This document shows positions 1 through 5,740 of a stretch of 5,740 bases of DNA, piece by piece. The notes beneath the pieces were generated by a model, which worked only from the letters and a program-made list of their open reading frames with translations, was not told the origin of the DNA and did no database searches. Source of the DNA: Firmicutes bacterium UBA3738 (GTDB lineage: Bacteria > Bacillota > Clostridia > Peptostreptococcales > Anaerovoracaceae); NCBI GenBank assembly GCA_002372505.1, contig DFGY01000040.1:1-5740 (forward strand), written 5' to 3'. How positions within the stretch are numbered: position 1 is the stretch's first letter; every line of letters starts with the position of its first letter. The position numbers and the translations under genes are program-made.

Positions 1-787
1 TAATCTTTACAGGGTAGTCTCCTGTCTTTCCGTCCTTAACTGCATCGTTAAGTTTCTTAAGGTCATCAGGGTCTACCGTTACATCGTCAATGTCTGTGCC
101 GCCGATGGTAACTACGTCAGCCAGCTTCTTGACGTCGTCCTCGGTGAGAGGCTTGCTCGGATTTCCTTCATTATCCACTGTAGGATATGTGAAGTCGTTT
201 GCTCCAAAGCCGTTTCTTCCGGTGTCATCAACTGCTTTATGGTCTTTAACCTTGGCTGTGACTTCCTTGCTTGCAGTCTCGCCGTCAAGAGGCTCTGTCA
301 CAAGCTTAACCGTAACTGTTCCGTCGCCGTTGTTTTTAACCTTTGTTGCTGCAGGATCCATTGGAACGTCTTTGCTCGGGTCTGCCTTTTCCCAGGCCTT
401 GGCACCTGAGTTTGTAATGGCTTCTTCCGGGGTGAGAGAATCTGCTTCCTCAGGGGTAATGATAAAGTCATTAGCCGCCATGCCGATTCCTTCACTGTTG
501 CCCTTTACTTCTGACGGGTTTCCGTCTTTATCGGTTCCCGTGTTATCTTCCCAGACTGCCTTAAGCTTAACCGGTACTTCCGGCATCTTGGTTTCATCGC
601 CTATTATGTCACCTGCTTTAAGGGCTCCTGCATCTTCTGTTACTTCCCAGCCACGAAGCTCTGCTCCGTCCTTTGTCGGTGCTTTGTCACCGGTCGGGAA
701 CTTATCAGACTTAAGAATGGGCTCGCCTGCGTCGATGAGTACGGCCTCAATCTTCTTGGGCTTTCCGCCGTTTGTGTCAAGGCTTGC
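1..787 (-). repeat. Long tandem repeat, unit 2 (incomplete at window edge, residues 1524-1785)
   Basis: This repeats the order of unit 1: InlB repeat 1524-1603 (ASLDTNGGKPK, LRGW core), module A 1624-1715 (IGMAANDFIITPEEA, GAKAW) and module B from 1716 (GFGANDFTYP again). By hand alignment module B matches the first copy at 48 of the 70 residues visible. The shared base string around 184-212 recurs at 1027-1055, exactly 843 bases away. Copy 2 has a linker before module A that is eight residues longer, and a module A that is nine residues shorter, so the period is 282, 290 and then 281 residues along the unit. Further units may follow beyond the edge. Confidence 0.82.
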
Positions 788-3700
788 CGTAAGTGGTTCT
801 TCAAGAGTTACGGTTACTTCTACCTCGTTTCCGTCTTTGTCCGTAAGCTTAACCGGATAGTCTCCCGGCGTGCCATTTTCAATTGCGTCGTTAAGAGCTT
901 CAAGGTCCTGCGGATTAGCTGTTACATCGTCCGGGTCTGTGCCACCTGTAGTTACAACGTCAGCCAGCTTCTTAACGTCCTCCCCTGTGAGAGGATTGTT
1001 TGGAGTTCCGTCGTCCTTCTTTGTGGGATATGTGAAGTCGTTTGCTCCAAAGCCCTTTCCTGTCTCAGGGTCAACGTCCTTCTTGTCTCTTACGCTTGCT
1101 GTAAGGGTTACTGACTCAGCATTACCCTTTGCGGGCTTTTCACTTGTGATTACTACTTCGTAGTCACCTTCAGCTCCCTTTGCAAGGTCTGACTTTGCAA
1201 TGTCCTTTCCGCCTGACTTAACTTCGTCGATTGGAACGGTCTTTGAAGGATCGTCCTTCATCCATGCCTTTGCGCCGCTTGCCTCTACTACCTTATCCTT
1301 TGTCAGCTCCTTTGCTTCCTCCGGTGTTACGAGAATGTTCTTTGCTGCCATGGTGATTTCATCGCTCTTTCCGTCATCCTCGTTTCCGGGCTCATAGATT
1401 GCCTTAAGGCCGAGGGTCTTTCCTTCCTCTGTTGCAGGCATTATGTCATCCGGAGTAATGTATGCTCCTCTTTCGATATTTCCTGCATCTTCAGTTGCCT
1501 GCCAGCCTCTGAATACATTTCCTTCCTTGGTGGGGTCATCCGGGAAGTTTTCATTTCCAAGAATCTCGCTTCCGTAAGGAATATTAACGTTATCGATGCT
1601 TCCCGGCTTGCCGCCGTTTGTATCGAAGCTTGCAGGATACTCAGCCGTCTTAAATACTGCTACGTATGGTACGTCTTCGTATCCGAAGGTTGCTCCCTTT
1701 GGATCTTTTATGGGCTCTGCATCCGGGTCGCTCTCAGGTACCCAGCCTTTAAATTCATATCCTTCTGCAGGCTCTACCGAAGGCCACGCTACAGTGTCGC
1801 ATGCCGCGCCTTCGTAGATAAGCTCTGTCGGTGTGCTTTTGATTACGCCTACGTGATCTCCGTTTTCCTGAGGCTTAAGTGTTCCTTTGCTTCCGTCAAC
1901 CTTAAATGTGAGGGTTGTTGGGTCATCCCAGTAAACGCCGCAGTTATATGTGCCGCCAAGAGCCAGTGAATAGCTAAAGTCTGCGGCATCTACTGCAGTT
2001 ATGGGGTCTGAGAATGCGTAGCCCTTAAGCACGTCTGTTGACGGGTCCGTATTATGGGTAAAGGCGTTATCCTTTGTCCTTCCCGTCTCTGCCTTTCTCA
2101 TTTTTTCCGATACTACCATCTGGTCTGAGAGAAGCTCTCCGTCGTTTACTCCTCTGAAGTCCTTACCCTTCTTGTCTCTGTTTGTGATTCTCACCTGATA
2201 GTAGCCGGCATATTCCTCTCCTGTGGCAAGGCCGTTAAATCTGTACTCGCCTGTTGACGGGTCAACCTTATCTGTCTTAAGGAGCTGCTTTTGGCCTTCG
2301 GCTCCTCCCCAGAGTTCTACCTTGTAGGTTCCGTCGCCTGTAAGGTCGGCTGCGCTCTCGCTCTTATCCCATTTGCCGTTCTTGTTAAGGTCGTCAAAGA
2401 CTGTTCCCTTAATCTTACCTGTGGCAAAGAGAAGGGCTGTTGCATCCCCGGGTGCCGTATCTGAAATCACCTTTTCATCGGGAGTTCCCGCATTTACCGT
2501 AAGGTTTCTGTATACTACGGGTCTTAGAACCATTACGGAATTTTTCTCGGAGTTATCCGTTGACGTTGCCATGACTTCAAAGTCAAGTGCGTCATCAAGG
2601 TCTGTGGGCAGTGCATTCTCCGCCACCATCTTGATGCAGTTTACGTCAGCAAGACGTGGGTCGTTATCCGTCATCTGATCTTCGGGAATCCATGTAACCT
2701 TAGAGGTGTCCTGATCCCACGCTCTCCACTGGACATTCCCCTGGGCGTTCTTTTCCGGCACCTGGGCACTTACTGCATAGTACAGCTTCCATACGCTTGG
2801 ATTCGGATTTGTAATCTTCTTTTCAAGCTCAAGGTTATATGGGGCTGCCGTTACTTCATTTCCGTCCTTATCCTTTGAGCCTTTAGTTAGCTCGGCCCAG
2901 TCTTCGCCTTTCTTTGGAATAGGCTGCCATACGGTTGTTCCCGGCTCTGCGGATACTCCGCTCTGGTTTCTTACTCTGGTCTTAAGCTCTACCTTTTCAG
3001 ATCCTCCGATTGGAAGGATGGTCTGAGGATCAGACTCAAGGTACTTAACGTAGTTTTCCATGAGACCCGTCTTCGCCTCAGTCTCCGCTAATACGTCAGA
3101 GAAGGAGATGATTGAAAATGTCGTGCCCGATGACGCCGCAGTTATTCTTCCTCCGTCTGTTTCAAAGCCATATGTGTTACTATTCAATTCCGGCAAGTTT
3201 ATAGCTTCAAAATAAATCTGTTCTGAAGCTTTCAATGTCACTTCTTGTGCAGACCTATCCGTGACTACATCATAAACTATACTGGAATACATATGGGTAA
3301 AACCGAAATCATTATCTCGGTAAACATAACCAGATTGTATCGGCCTTATCTCGTCAGGAACATCTGAAAAGTCGAGTTTGTAATAATTCTTTTTTCCACC
3401 GGTACTTGATATAGCTGTTTTGAGTGGTGACACTTTTACATATTTAGTTATATCTATTGATTCATCAAGCGCTTCAAGATCATCAAGTGGATATGCCCTC
3501 ACACTTTTCTCTACTCTTATGTTTTTTACCTCAGCACCATCCGGAACACAAATATACACATTATAATCACATGGTCCATTAGCACTGGACGTTGAGAGTT
3601 GAACCGCACAATCCTTTGCCGTTTCACCTGCCACTATTCTTTCCGACGTTGATTTAGTAGGCGTAAGTTGTGTGCTTGTAGTTCCGTTGAATTTCAAAAT

Positions 3701-5356
3701 ATTCTTTCCTGTTGTATTTGTTGGGGCGTATGTATCATACACTTCGAATGTTCCTACATCAATATTTCTCACCTTCTCTGCAACTTTTTCCACGATTTCA
3801 CCATGCAAAGTACAGTTCGCTTCATTAAAATCGGCAGGGATTACACCAACTTGGTAAACAAACTCTGTTATCCACTCATCTGCTGCTAATCCTAATGTTT
3901 TTGCAGAAAAACTCACTCGTGTTAATCCACTTCCTAGAATGGACACATACCTGTCCACCTTTACTGTTTTTCCAGAGGGACGCTTATTTGTCTTTATGAA
4001 AACTTCACTGATTCTATTTCCAACTGGCAGTGGAACCACTAAATCTCTAACGCGAGCCACTTTCTGGTCTACTGATATTACAGCCGTCTTGCTAGCAGAG
4101 TCTTCGCACCCCGCGTTGCATAAACGTATCACTGCTACTCCAATATTAGGCTCGAGATATGCACCATTAGTGGGATTTGTAGAAGGATTGGCTTTATATC
4201 TCTCCTCTGTTTCAAGGTAAGCGGTGGAAGTGGAGTACCCAACAATGACGTCTGATCCATCACCACTATCCATTATGTAAAATTTTCTTGGCGTATCAGT
4301 TTCACCCAGTACTGTCCCATCAAGTAACGTTATTTTCTTCTTAGCAGCAATTTCTTTAACGCTGGAATCATCGGTAACATTGAATATGTATTCAACAGGC
4401 TCATACATAATTGAATATGTAACCATTACCGGGACTTTTGATTCAAGGACATATCGGGAACCTGTATTGGTTAACTCGTATTTTCCTGAATTTCTCACCT
4501 CTTCCTTCAGCTCCATTGTTACTCCAGTTGGGCAATCGTATGTAATTGTATAATATGCGAAAAGCTGAGGTGCCCACCATATTGTGCGAAAAGATGATGA
4601 CTGATTACTGTCCGCTGAATCACCCGGGTAAAATGATTGTTTTCCTTGCTTCGTAACCTGCTTGGACAATGGGGCAATAGATGCATATGGCTTGTTTGTT
4701 TTCCCCTTAACCGATGTCTTTAATATAACATCTTCACCACCTTGAGAATATGTGACTTTAATTGCATCAGTTATACTTGTATATGATAAATTTCTATCTA
4801 GAATAACTACAAAATCCCAAACAAAATCTTCTACACCACTTCTTACATTTGCCTCAACATGTTTATCCCCTCTTGCCTCATTTAATTTTTCGTAATCCTC
4901 ATCTTCAATATAACCCCATGTTCTTCCTTCTATGGGTCGTGGGTAATCTGGGAAAGCTGTTTTATTAATACTTCCAGTTGTACTGAACACATCGAGATAA
5001 TTGTCTCCTGTATCCATAAACCTCATGCCATCTGCAAGCTCAATTTTGATTCCCGCTTCCTGGCCGTTTGCTCCCGCTACTCTTACTCTAAAACGATATT
5101 CTTTTGGACTATTACCACTATTTGCGTACCCAAACTCTGCCGTCTGACCATCCATATCGGTCAGCTCCGTGTGGTTATCATCTGTTCCGAGAAGCTGGAT
5201 TGTTCCGCCTCCGGGGAGATCTTTGGCGGCTGCCTTGGCCGTTTCTGCTCCAAACATGCCAAAAGATTGCGGCATCGTGTATGACCCCACAACCATAATA
5301 GCAAGCAGGAACACAAAAACTCTGTGCAGCCATTTGCTGTTAGTTCTTGATTGCAT
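1..5356 (-). CDS. Giant multidomain surface protein (SdrD-B and InlB-type repeats), 3' end outside window
   Basis: The frame is open for 1785 codons from ATG at 5356-5354 to the window edge, with no internal stop found. The start is fixed by AGGAGG seven bases upstream and an immediate signal peptide. Visible order: signal peptide 1-42; unassigned N-terminal region about 43-980; SdrD-B-like domain 984-1062; InlB-like repeats at 1149-1236, 1242-1322 and 1524-1603; module A at 1334-1434 and 1624-1715; module B at 1435-1523 and from 1716 to the edge. Residues about 780-980 contain a VWQPIPKKG stretch and beta-rich sequence resembling DUF11/Ig-like surface domains; that is only a resemblance. Proteins of this plan in Bacillota are usually adhesins or cell-wall stalks; this role is inferred. 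No sortase signal or S-layer domain is visible because the C-terminus is missing. Base composition changes sharply inside the gene near 3180. No catalytic motif was recognised. The open frame is certain; the function is moderate confidence. Confidence 0.93.
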   Translation of the reverse strand, partial: MQSRTNSKWLHRVFVFLLAIMVVGSYTMPQSFGMFGAETAKAAAKDLPGGGTIQLLGTDDNHTELTDMDGQTAEFGYANSGNSPKEYRFRVRVAGANGQEAGIKIELADGMRFMDTGDNYLDVFSTTGSINKTAFPDYPRPIEGRTWGYIEDEDYEKLNEARGDKHVEANVRSGVEDFVWDFVVILDRNLSYTSITDAIKVTYSQGGEDVILKTSVKGKTNKPYASIAPLSKQVTKQGKQSFYPGDSADSNQSSSFRTIWWAPQLFAYYTITYDCPTGVTMELKEEVRNSGKYELTNTGSRYVLESKVPVMVTYSIMYEPVEYIFNVTDDSSVKEIAAKKKITLLDGTVLGETDTPRKFYIMDSGDGSDVIVGYSTSTAYLETEERYKANPSTNPTNGAYLEPNIGVAVIRLCNAGCEDSASKTAVISVDQKVARVRDLVVPLPVGNRISEVFIKTNKRPSGKTVKVDRYVSILGSGLTRVSFSAKTLGLAADEWITEFVYQVGVIPADFNEANCTLHGEIVEKVAEKVRNIDVGTFEVYDTYAPTNTTGKNILKFNGTTSTQLTPTKSTSERIVAGETAKDCAVQLSTSSANGPCDYNVYICVPDGAEVKNIRVEKSVRAYPLDDLEALDESIDITKYVKVSPLKTAISSTGGKKNYYKLDFSDVPDEIRPIQSGYVYRDNDFGFTHMYSSIVYDVVTDRSAQEVTLKASEQIYFEAINLPELNSNTYGFETDGGRITAASSGTTFSIISFSDVLAETEAKTGLMENYVKYLESDPQTILPIGGSEKVELKTRVRNQSGVSAEPGTTVWQPIPKKGEDWAELTKGSKDKDGNEVTAAPYNLELEKKITNPNPSVWKLYYAVSAQVPEKNAQGNVQWRAWDQDTSKVTWIPEDQMTDNDPRLADVNCIKMVAENALPTDLDDALDFEVMATSTDNSEKNSVMVLRPVVYRNLTVNAGTPDEKVISDTAPGDATALLFATGKIKGTVFDDLNKNGKWDKSESAADLTGDGTYKVELWGGAEGQKQLLKTDKVDPSTGEYRFNGLATGEEYAGYYQVRITNRDKKGKDFRGVNDGELLSDQMVVSEKMRKAETGRTKDNAFTHNTDPSTDVLKGYAFSDPITAVDAADFSYSLALGGTYNCGVYWDDPTTLTFKVDGSKGTLKPQENGDHVGVIKSTPTELIYEGAACDTVAWPSVEPAEGYEFKGWVPESDPDAEPIKDPKGATFGYEDVPYVAVFKTAEYPASFDTNGGKPGSIDNVNIPYGSEILGNENFPDDPTKEGNVFRGWQATEDAGNIERGAYITPDDIMPATEEGKTLGLKAIYEPGNEDDGKSDEITMAAKNILVTPEEAKELTKDKVVEASGAKAWMKDDPSKTVPIDEVKSGGKDIAKSDLAKGAEGDYEVVITSEKPAKGNAESVTLTASVRDKKDVDPETGKGFGANDFTYPTKKDDGTPNNPLTGEDVKKLADVVTTGGTDPDDVTANPQDLEALNDAIENGTPGDYPVKLTDKDGNEVEVTVTLEEPLTASLDTNGGKPKKIEAVLIDAGEPILKSDKFPTGDKAPTKDGAELRGWEVTEDAGALKAGDIIGDETKMPEVPVKLKAVWEDNTGTDKDGNPSEVKGNSEGIGMAANDFIITPEEADSLTPEEAITNSGAKAWEKADPSKDVPMDPAATKVKNNGDGTVTVKLVTEPLDGETASKEVTAKVKDHKAVDDTGRNGFGANDFTYPTVDNEGNPSKPLTEDDVKKLADVVTIGGTDIDDVTVDPDDLKKLNDAVKDGKTGDYPVKI
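788..1633 (-). repeat. Long tandem repeat, unit 1 (846 bp, residues 1242-1523)
   Basis: The unit has three parts. An InlB-type repeat at 1242-1322 starts ASFDTNGGKPG and has the FRGW core. Module A at 1334-1434 starts ITMAAKNILVTPEEA and includes GAKAW. Module B at 1435-1523 starts GFGANDFTYP and ends GDYPVKLTDKDGNEVEV. Both A and B end on alternating-hydrophobic strands and are probably small beta or Ig-like domains. I recall similar 'AxDFxITxEEA' modules next to InlB repeats in other Bacillota surface proteins but cannot name the family. The unit is acidic, has no cysteine, and fits a stalk or spacer role. Confidence 0.82.
1649..1912 (-). repeat. Diverged InlB-type (Listeria-Bacteroides) repeat, residues 1149-1236
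   Basis: The pattern is LTFKVDGSKGTLKP, then a middle strand, then EGYEFKGWVPE and a final strand YVAVFK. This is the standard order of the Listeria-Bacteroides repeat (x-F-x-x-x-G-x-G ... GY-x-F-x-GW ... Y-x-A-x-F). It lacks the following A and B modules, so it looks like the entry element to the array that starts six residues later. These repeats form small beta-grasp-like units used as spacers in bacterial surface proteins. Confidence 0.72.
2171..2407 (-). other. SdrD-B-like (Cna-B superfamily) domain, residues 984-1062
   Basis: The domain opens with GTVFDDLNKNGKWDKSE, the hallmark start of SdrD-B domains. D989, N991, N993 and D997 are spaced like an EF-hand calcium loop. It continues through a YKVELWGG strand, a STGEYRFNGL segment that matches the conserved G-x-Y-x-F-x-x-L element, and closes on YYQVRIT. 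In staphylococcal Sdr proteins these domains bind calcium and form a rigid spacer between the ligand-binding head and the wall. Here it likewise lies between the head and the downstream repeats. Only one copy is present, unlike the several in SdrD. Confidence 0.8.
3180..4970 (-). other. AT-rich segment of the N-terminal head (residues about 130-726)
   Basis: This part of the frame codes for about 600 residues that I cannot assign to a named family. The predicted protein is rich in V, T, S, K and aromatic residues in alternating patterns, which suggests beta-sandwich folds. It holds seven of the ten cysteines seen in the protein (C275, C413, C416, C515, C583, C596, C603). Hand counts of 60-base lines give G+C of about 25-40% here (25% at 4741-4800, 33% at 4801-4860, 32% at 3421-3480). 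Lines at 3121-3180, 1021-1080 and 721-780 give 50-57%. Codons also shift from AAG/CTT/GAC-heavy to more AAA, ATA and TTA. A ligand-binding head is the likely role by position; this is inference. Confidence 0.6.
5231..5356 (-). other. Sec-type signal peptide, residues 1-42
   Basis: The N-terminus has basic residues R4, K8, H11 and R12, then a hydrophobic core VFVFLLAIMVV at residues 13-23. The A-K-A at residues 40-42 is a plausible signal peptidase I site, giving cleavage between A42 and A43. The stretch from core to cleavage site is rather long, as in many Gram-positive surface proteins. The YSIRK export motif is absent. Export is well supported; the exact cleavage site is an estimate. Confidence 0.8.
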
Positions 5357-5361
5357 TATTT

Positions 5362-5369
5362 AACCTCCT
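5362..5369 (-). promoter_or_regulatory. Ribosome binding site of the surface-protein gene
   Basis: Read on the minus strand this is AGGAGGTT, a full match to the anti-Shine-Dalgarno core. Seven bases separate AGGAGG from the ATG at 5356. It decides the start: the next codons encode a basic N-terminus and a hydrophobic core, as expected for an exported protein. Confidence 0.9.
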
Positions 5370-5427
5370 ATATTATTGTGATATCTATTCCTTTTCTTTT
5401 CCTCTTTACTGAATACTTCTGCTTTAT

Positions 5428-5442
5428 CTATGTTTTCATCAC
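5428..5442 (-). other. Four-codon leader mini-ORF (GTG ATG AAA ACA TAG) with its own Shine-Dalgarno
   Basis: On the minus strand an AGGAGG at 5456-5451 lies eight bases before GTG (5442) and eleven before the adjoining ATG (5439). The frame closes after four codons at TAG (5430-5428). The stop is 71 bases before the main ATG, and the mini-ORF is in a different frame from it. It could be a ribosome-loading or attenuating leader, or the relic of an older start. The site strength is seen; any function is inferred. Confidence 0.35.
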
Positions 5443-5622
5443 CTTTTCTGCCTCCTCTCTCGCGCAAGTTTTAACGGTTTTTCACGGAATGTCGGTTCCG
5501 TTGTAAGAAAGTCCTTCTTGCTGCGGGGTGCTTTGGGAGCTGGGACGTGTAACCCGGACATTAGATGCGAAAATGTAGGAATAAAGCTTTCGCGGTAGAA
5601 CATTGTTCGAAAAACCGAACAT

Positions 5623-5648
5623 AAAAAAACACCTGCACTCTCGCAGGT
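5623..5648 (-). terminator. Rho-independent terminator of an upstream minus-strand gene
   Basis: On the minus strand ACCTGC (5648-5643), a six-base loop GAGAGT, and GCAGGT (5636-5631) form a six-base stem with four G-C pairs. One G and then seven T (5629-5623) follow. It lies 35 bases after the TAA at 5686-5684, where a terminator for an upstream gene is expected. It implies that the surface-protein gene has its own promoter in the 5357-5622 interval. Confidence 0.75.
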
Positions 5649-5683
5649 TCTGTTGCAATATCGTTATGTTGATTTTTCTATGT

Positions 5684-5740
5684 TTATTGCTTTAAAGTAA
5701 TATATTGTCTTGCAAATTCGCCTGTTCCTTTGAGCTGGTT
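5684..5740 (-). CDS. Possible C-terminal end of an upstream gene (18 codons)
   Basis: One minus-strand frame reads NQLKGTGEFARQYITLKQ and stops at TAA (5686-5684), followed by a terminator 35 bases further on. That arrangement suits a gene end. The fragment is too short to identify, and another minus-strand frame also stays open for 24 codons before a TAA, so the frame choice rests on composition and on spacing to the terminator. No function is proposed. Confidence 0.38.
   Translation of the reverse strand, partial: NQLKGTGEFARQYITLKQ

Larger units (their letters stand above)
5357..5622 (-). promoter_or_regulatory. Leader/intergenic region of the surface-protein gene with three small hairpins
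   Basis: This 266-base stretch separates the upstream terminator from the main ATG. It contains three perfect six-base inverted repeats: 5604-5609 with 5616-5621 (loop 6), 5567-5572 with 5588-5593 (loop 15), and 5484-5489 with 5496-5501 (loop 6). It also holds the mini-ORF at 5442-5428. None of the hairpins is followed by a T-run on the minus strand, so none is a terminator in the direction of the gene. I see no convincing -35/-10 pair; TCTAAT at 5565-5560 is a weak -10 candidate without a -35. No known riboswitch class could be matched by eye. Confidence 0.4.

Noticed and set aside
298..495. A 65-codon minus-strand frame
   Set aside because: It overlaps the giant gene in another frame on the same strand and has no domain-like sequence.
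90..860. A 256-codon open frame on the plus strand, with further plus-strand frames at 870-1163, 1200-1397 and 1596-1817
   Set aside because: They lie antisense to the repeat array, are dominated by S, T, V, L and P, recur because the repeats recur, and are explained by the strong codon bias of the minus-strand gene.
1..1912. CRISPR array or transposon repeats
   Set aside because: The repeats are coding, in frame, over 800 bases long and match protein domain boundaries. There are no spacers, terminal inverted repeats or transposase.
5360..5466. A lysine- and glutamate-rich minus-strand frame ending in TAA inside the main ribosome site
   Set aside because: It would need a TTG start without a ribosome site. 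The purine-rich leader explains its openness and composition.
5598..5609. LexA/DinR SOS box
   Set aside because: The GAAC and GTTC halves are three bases apart instead of four, and a surface-protein gene is not a typical SOS target.
5484..5622. A minus-strand frame of about 46 codons starting ATG at 5622 (MFGFSNNVLPRK)
   Set aside because: Its ATG directly follows the terminator T-run and has no ribosome site, and the protein looks random.
5500..5622. c-di-GMP (GEMM) riboswitch, suggested by a CCGGGTTAC string in the leader
   Set aside because: The other conserved blocks of the aptamer, including the tetraloop-receptor pair, could not be found in the right order.

Overview
This window is dominated by one very large minus-strand reading frame. 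It starts at 5356, stays open for 1785 codons and runs off the left edge without a stop. It encodes the N-terminal part of a giant secreted, probably cell-wall-attached protein. The textbook AGGAGG ribosome site, the Gram-positive-style signal peptide and the SdrD-B and Listeria-Bacteroides (InlB-type) repeats point to a Bacillota (Firmicutes) host. An anaerobic, gut- or mucosa-associated Clostridia-type lineage is my best guess. No species-level assignment is possible from this sequence.

Layout, read along the minus strand from the right edge. 5740-5684 may be the last 18 codons of an upstream gene. 5648-5623 is a good Rho-independent terminator. 5622-5357 is a 266-base leader with three small hairpins, a cluster of GAAC/GTTC half-sites and a tiny GTG-ATG open frame behind its own strong Shine-Dalgarno sequence. 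5356-1 is the surface-protein gene: signal peptide (residues 1-42); a long N-terminal region not matched to a named family (about 43-980), whose middle is markedly AT-rich; one SdrD-B-like calcium-binding domain (984-1062); one diverged InlB-type repeat (1149-1236); then a large tandem array with a period of about 281-282 residues. Each array unit is InlB repeat + module A + module B. The second unit is cut by the window edge.

The parts fit the usual plan of a Gram-positive adhesin: an exported N-terminal head that may bind a ligand, held away from the cell by repetitive beta-rich stalk modules. The C-terminal anchor (LPXTG or other) lies outside the window, so attachment is inferred. The most interesting signals are the sharp base-composition boundary inside the gene at about 3180, with a second, softer one near 4970, which suggest the head was exchanged as a cassette; the large near-exact-period repeats; and the structured leader. 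There is no CRISPR array, transposon, tRNA or rRNA that I can see. No multi-gene system can be demonstrated.
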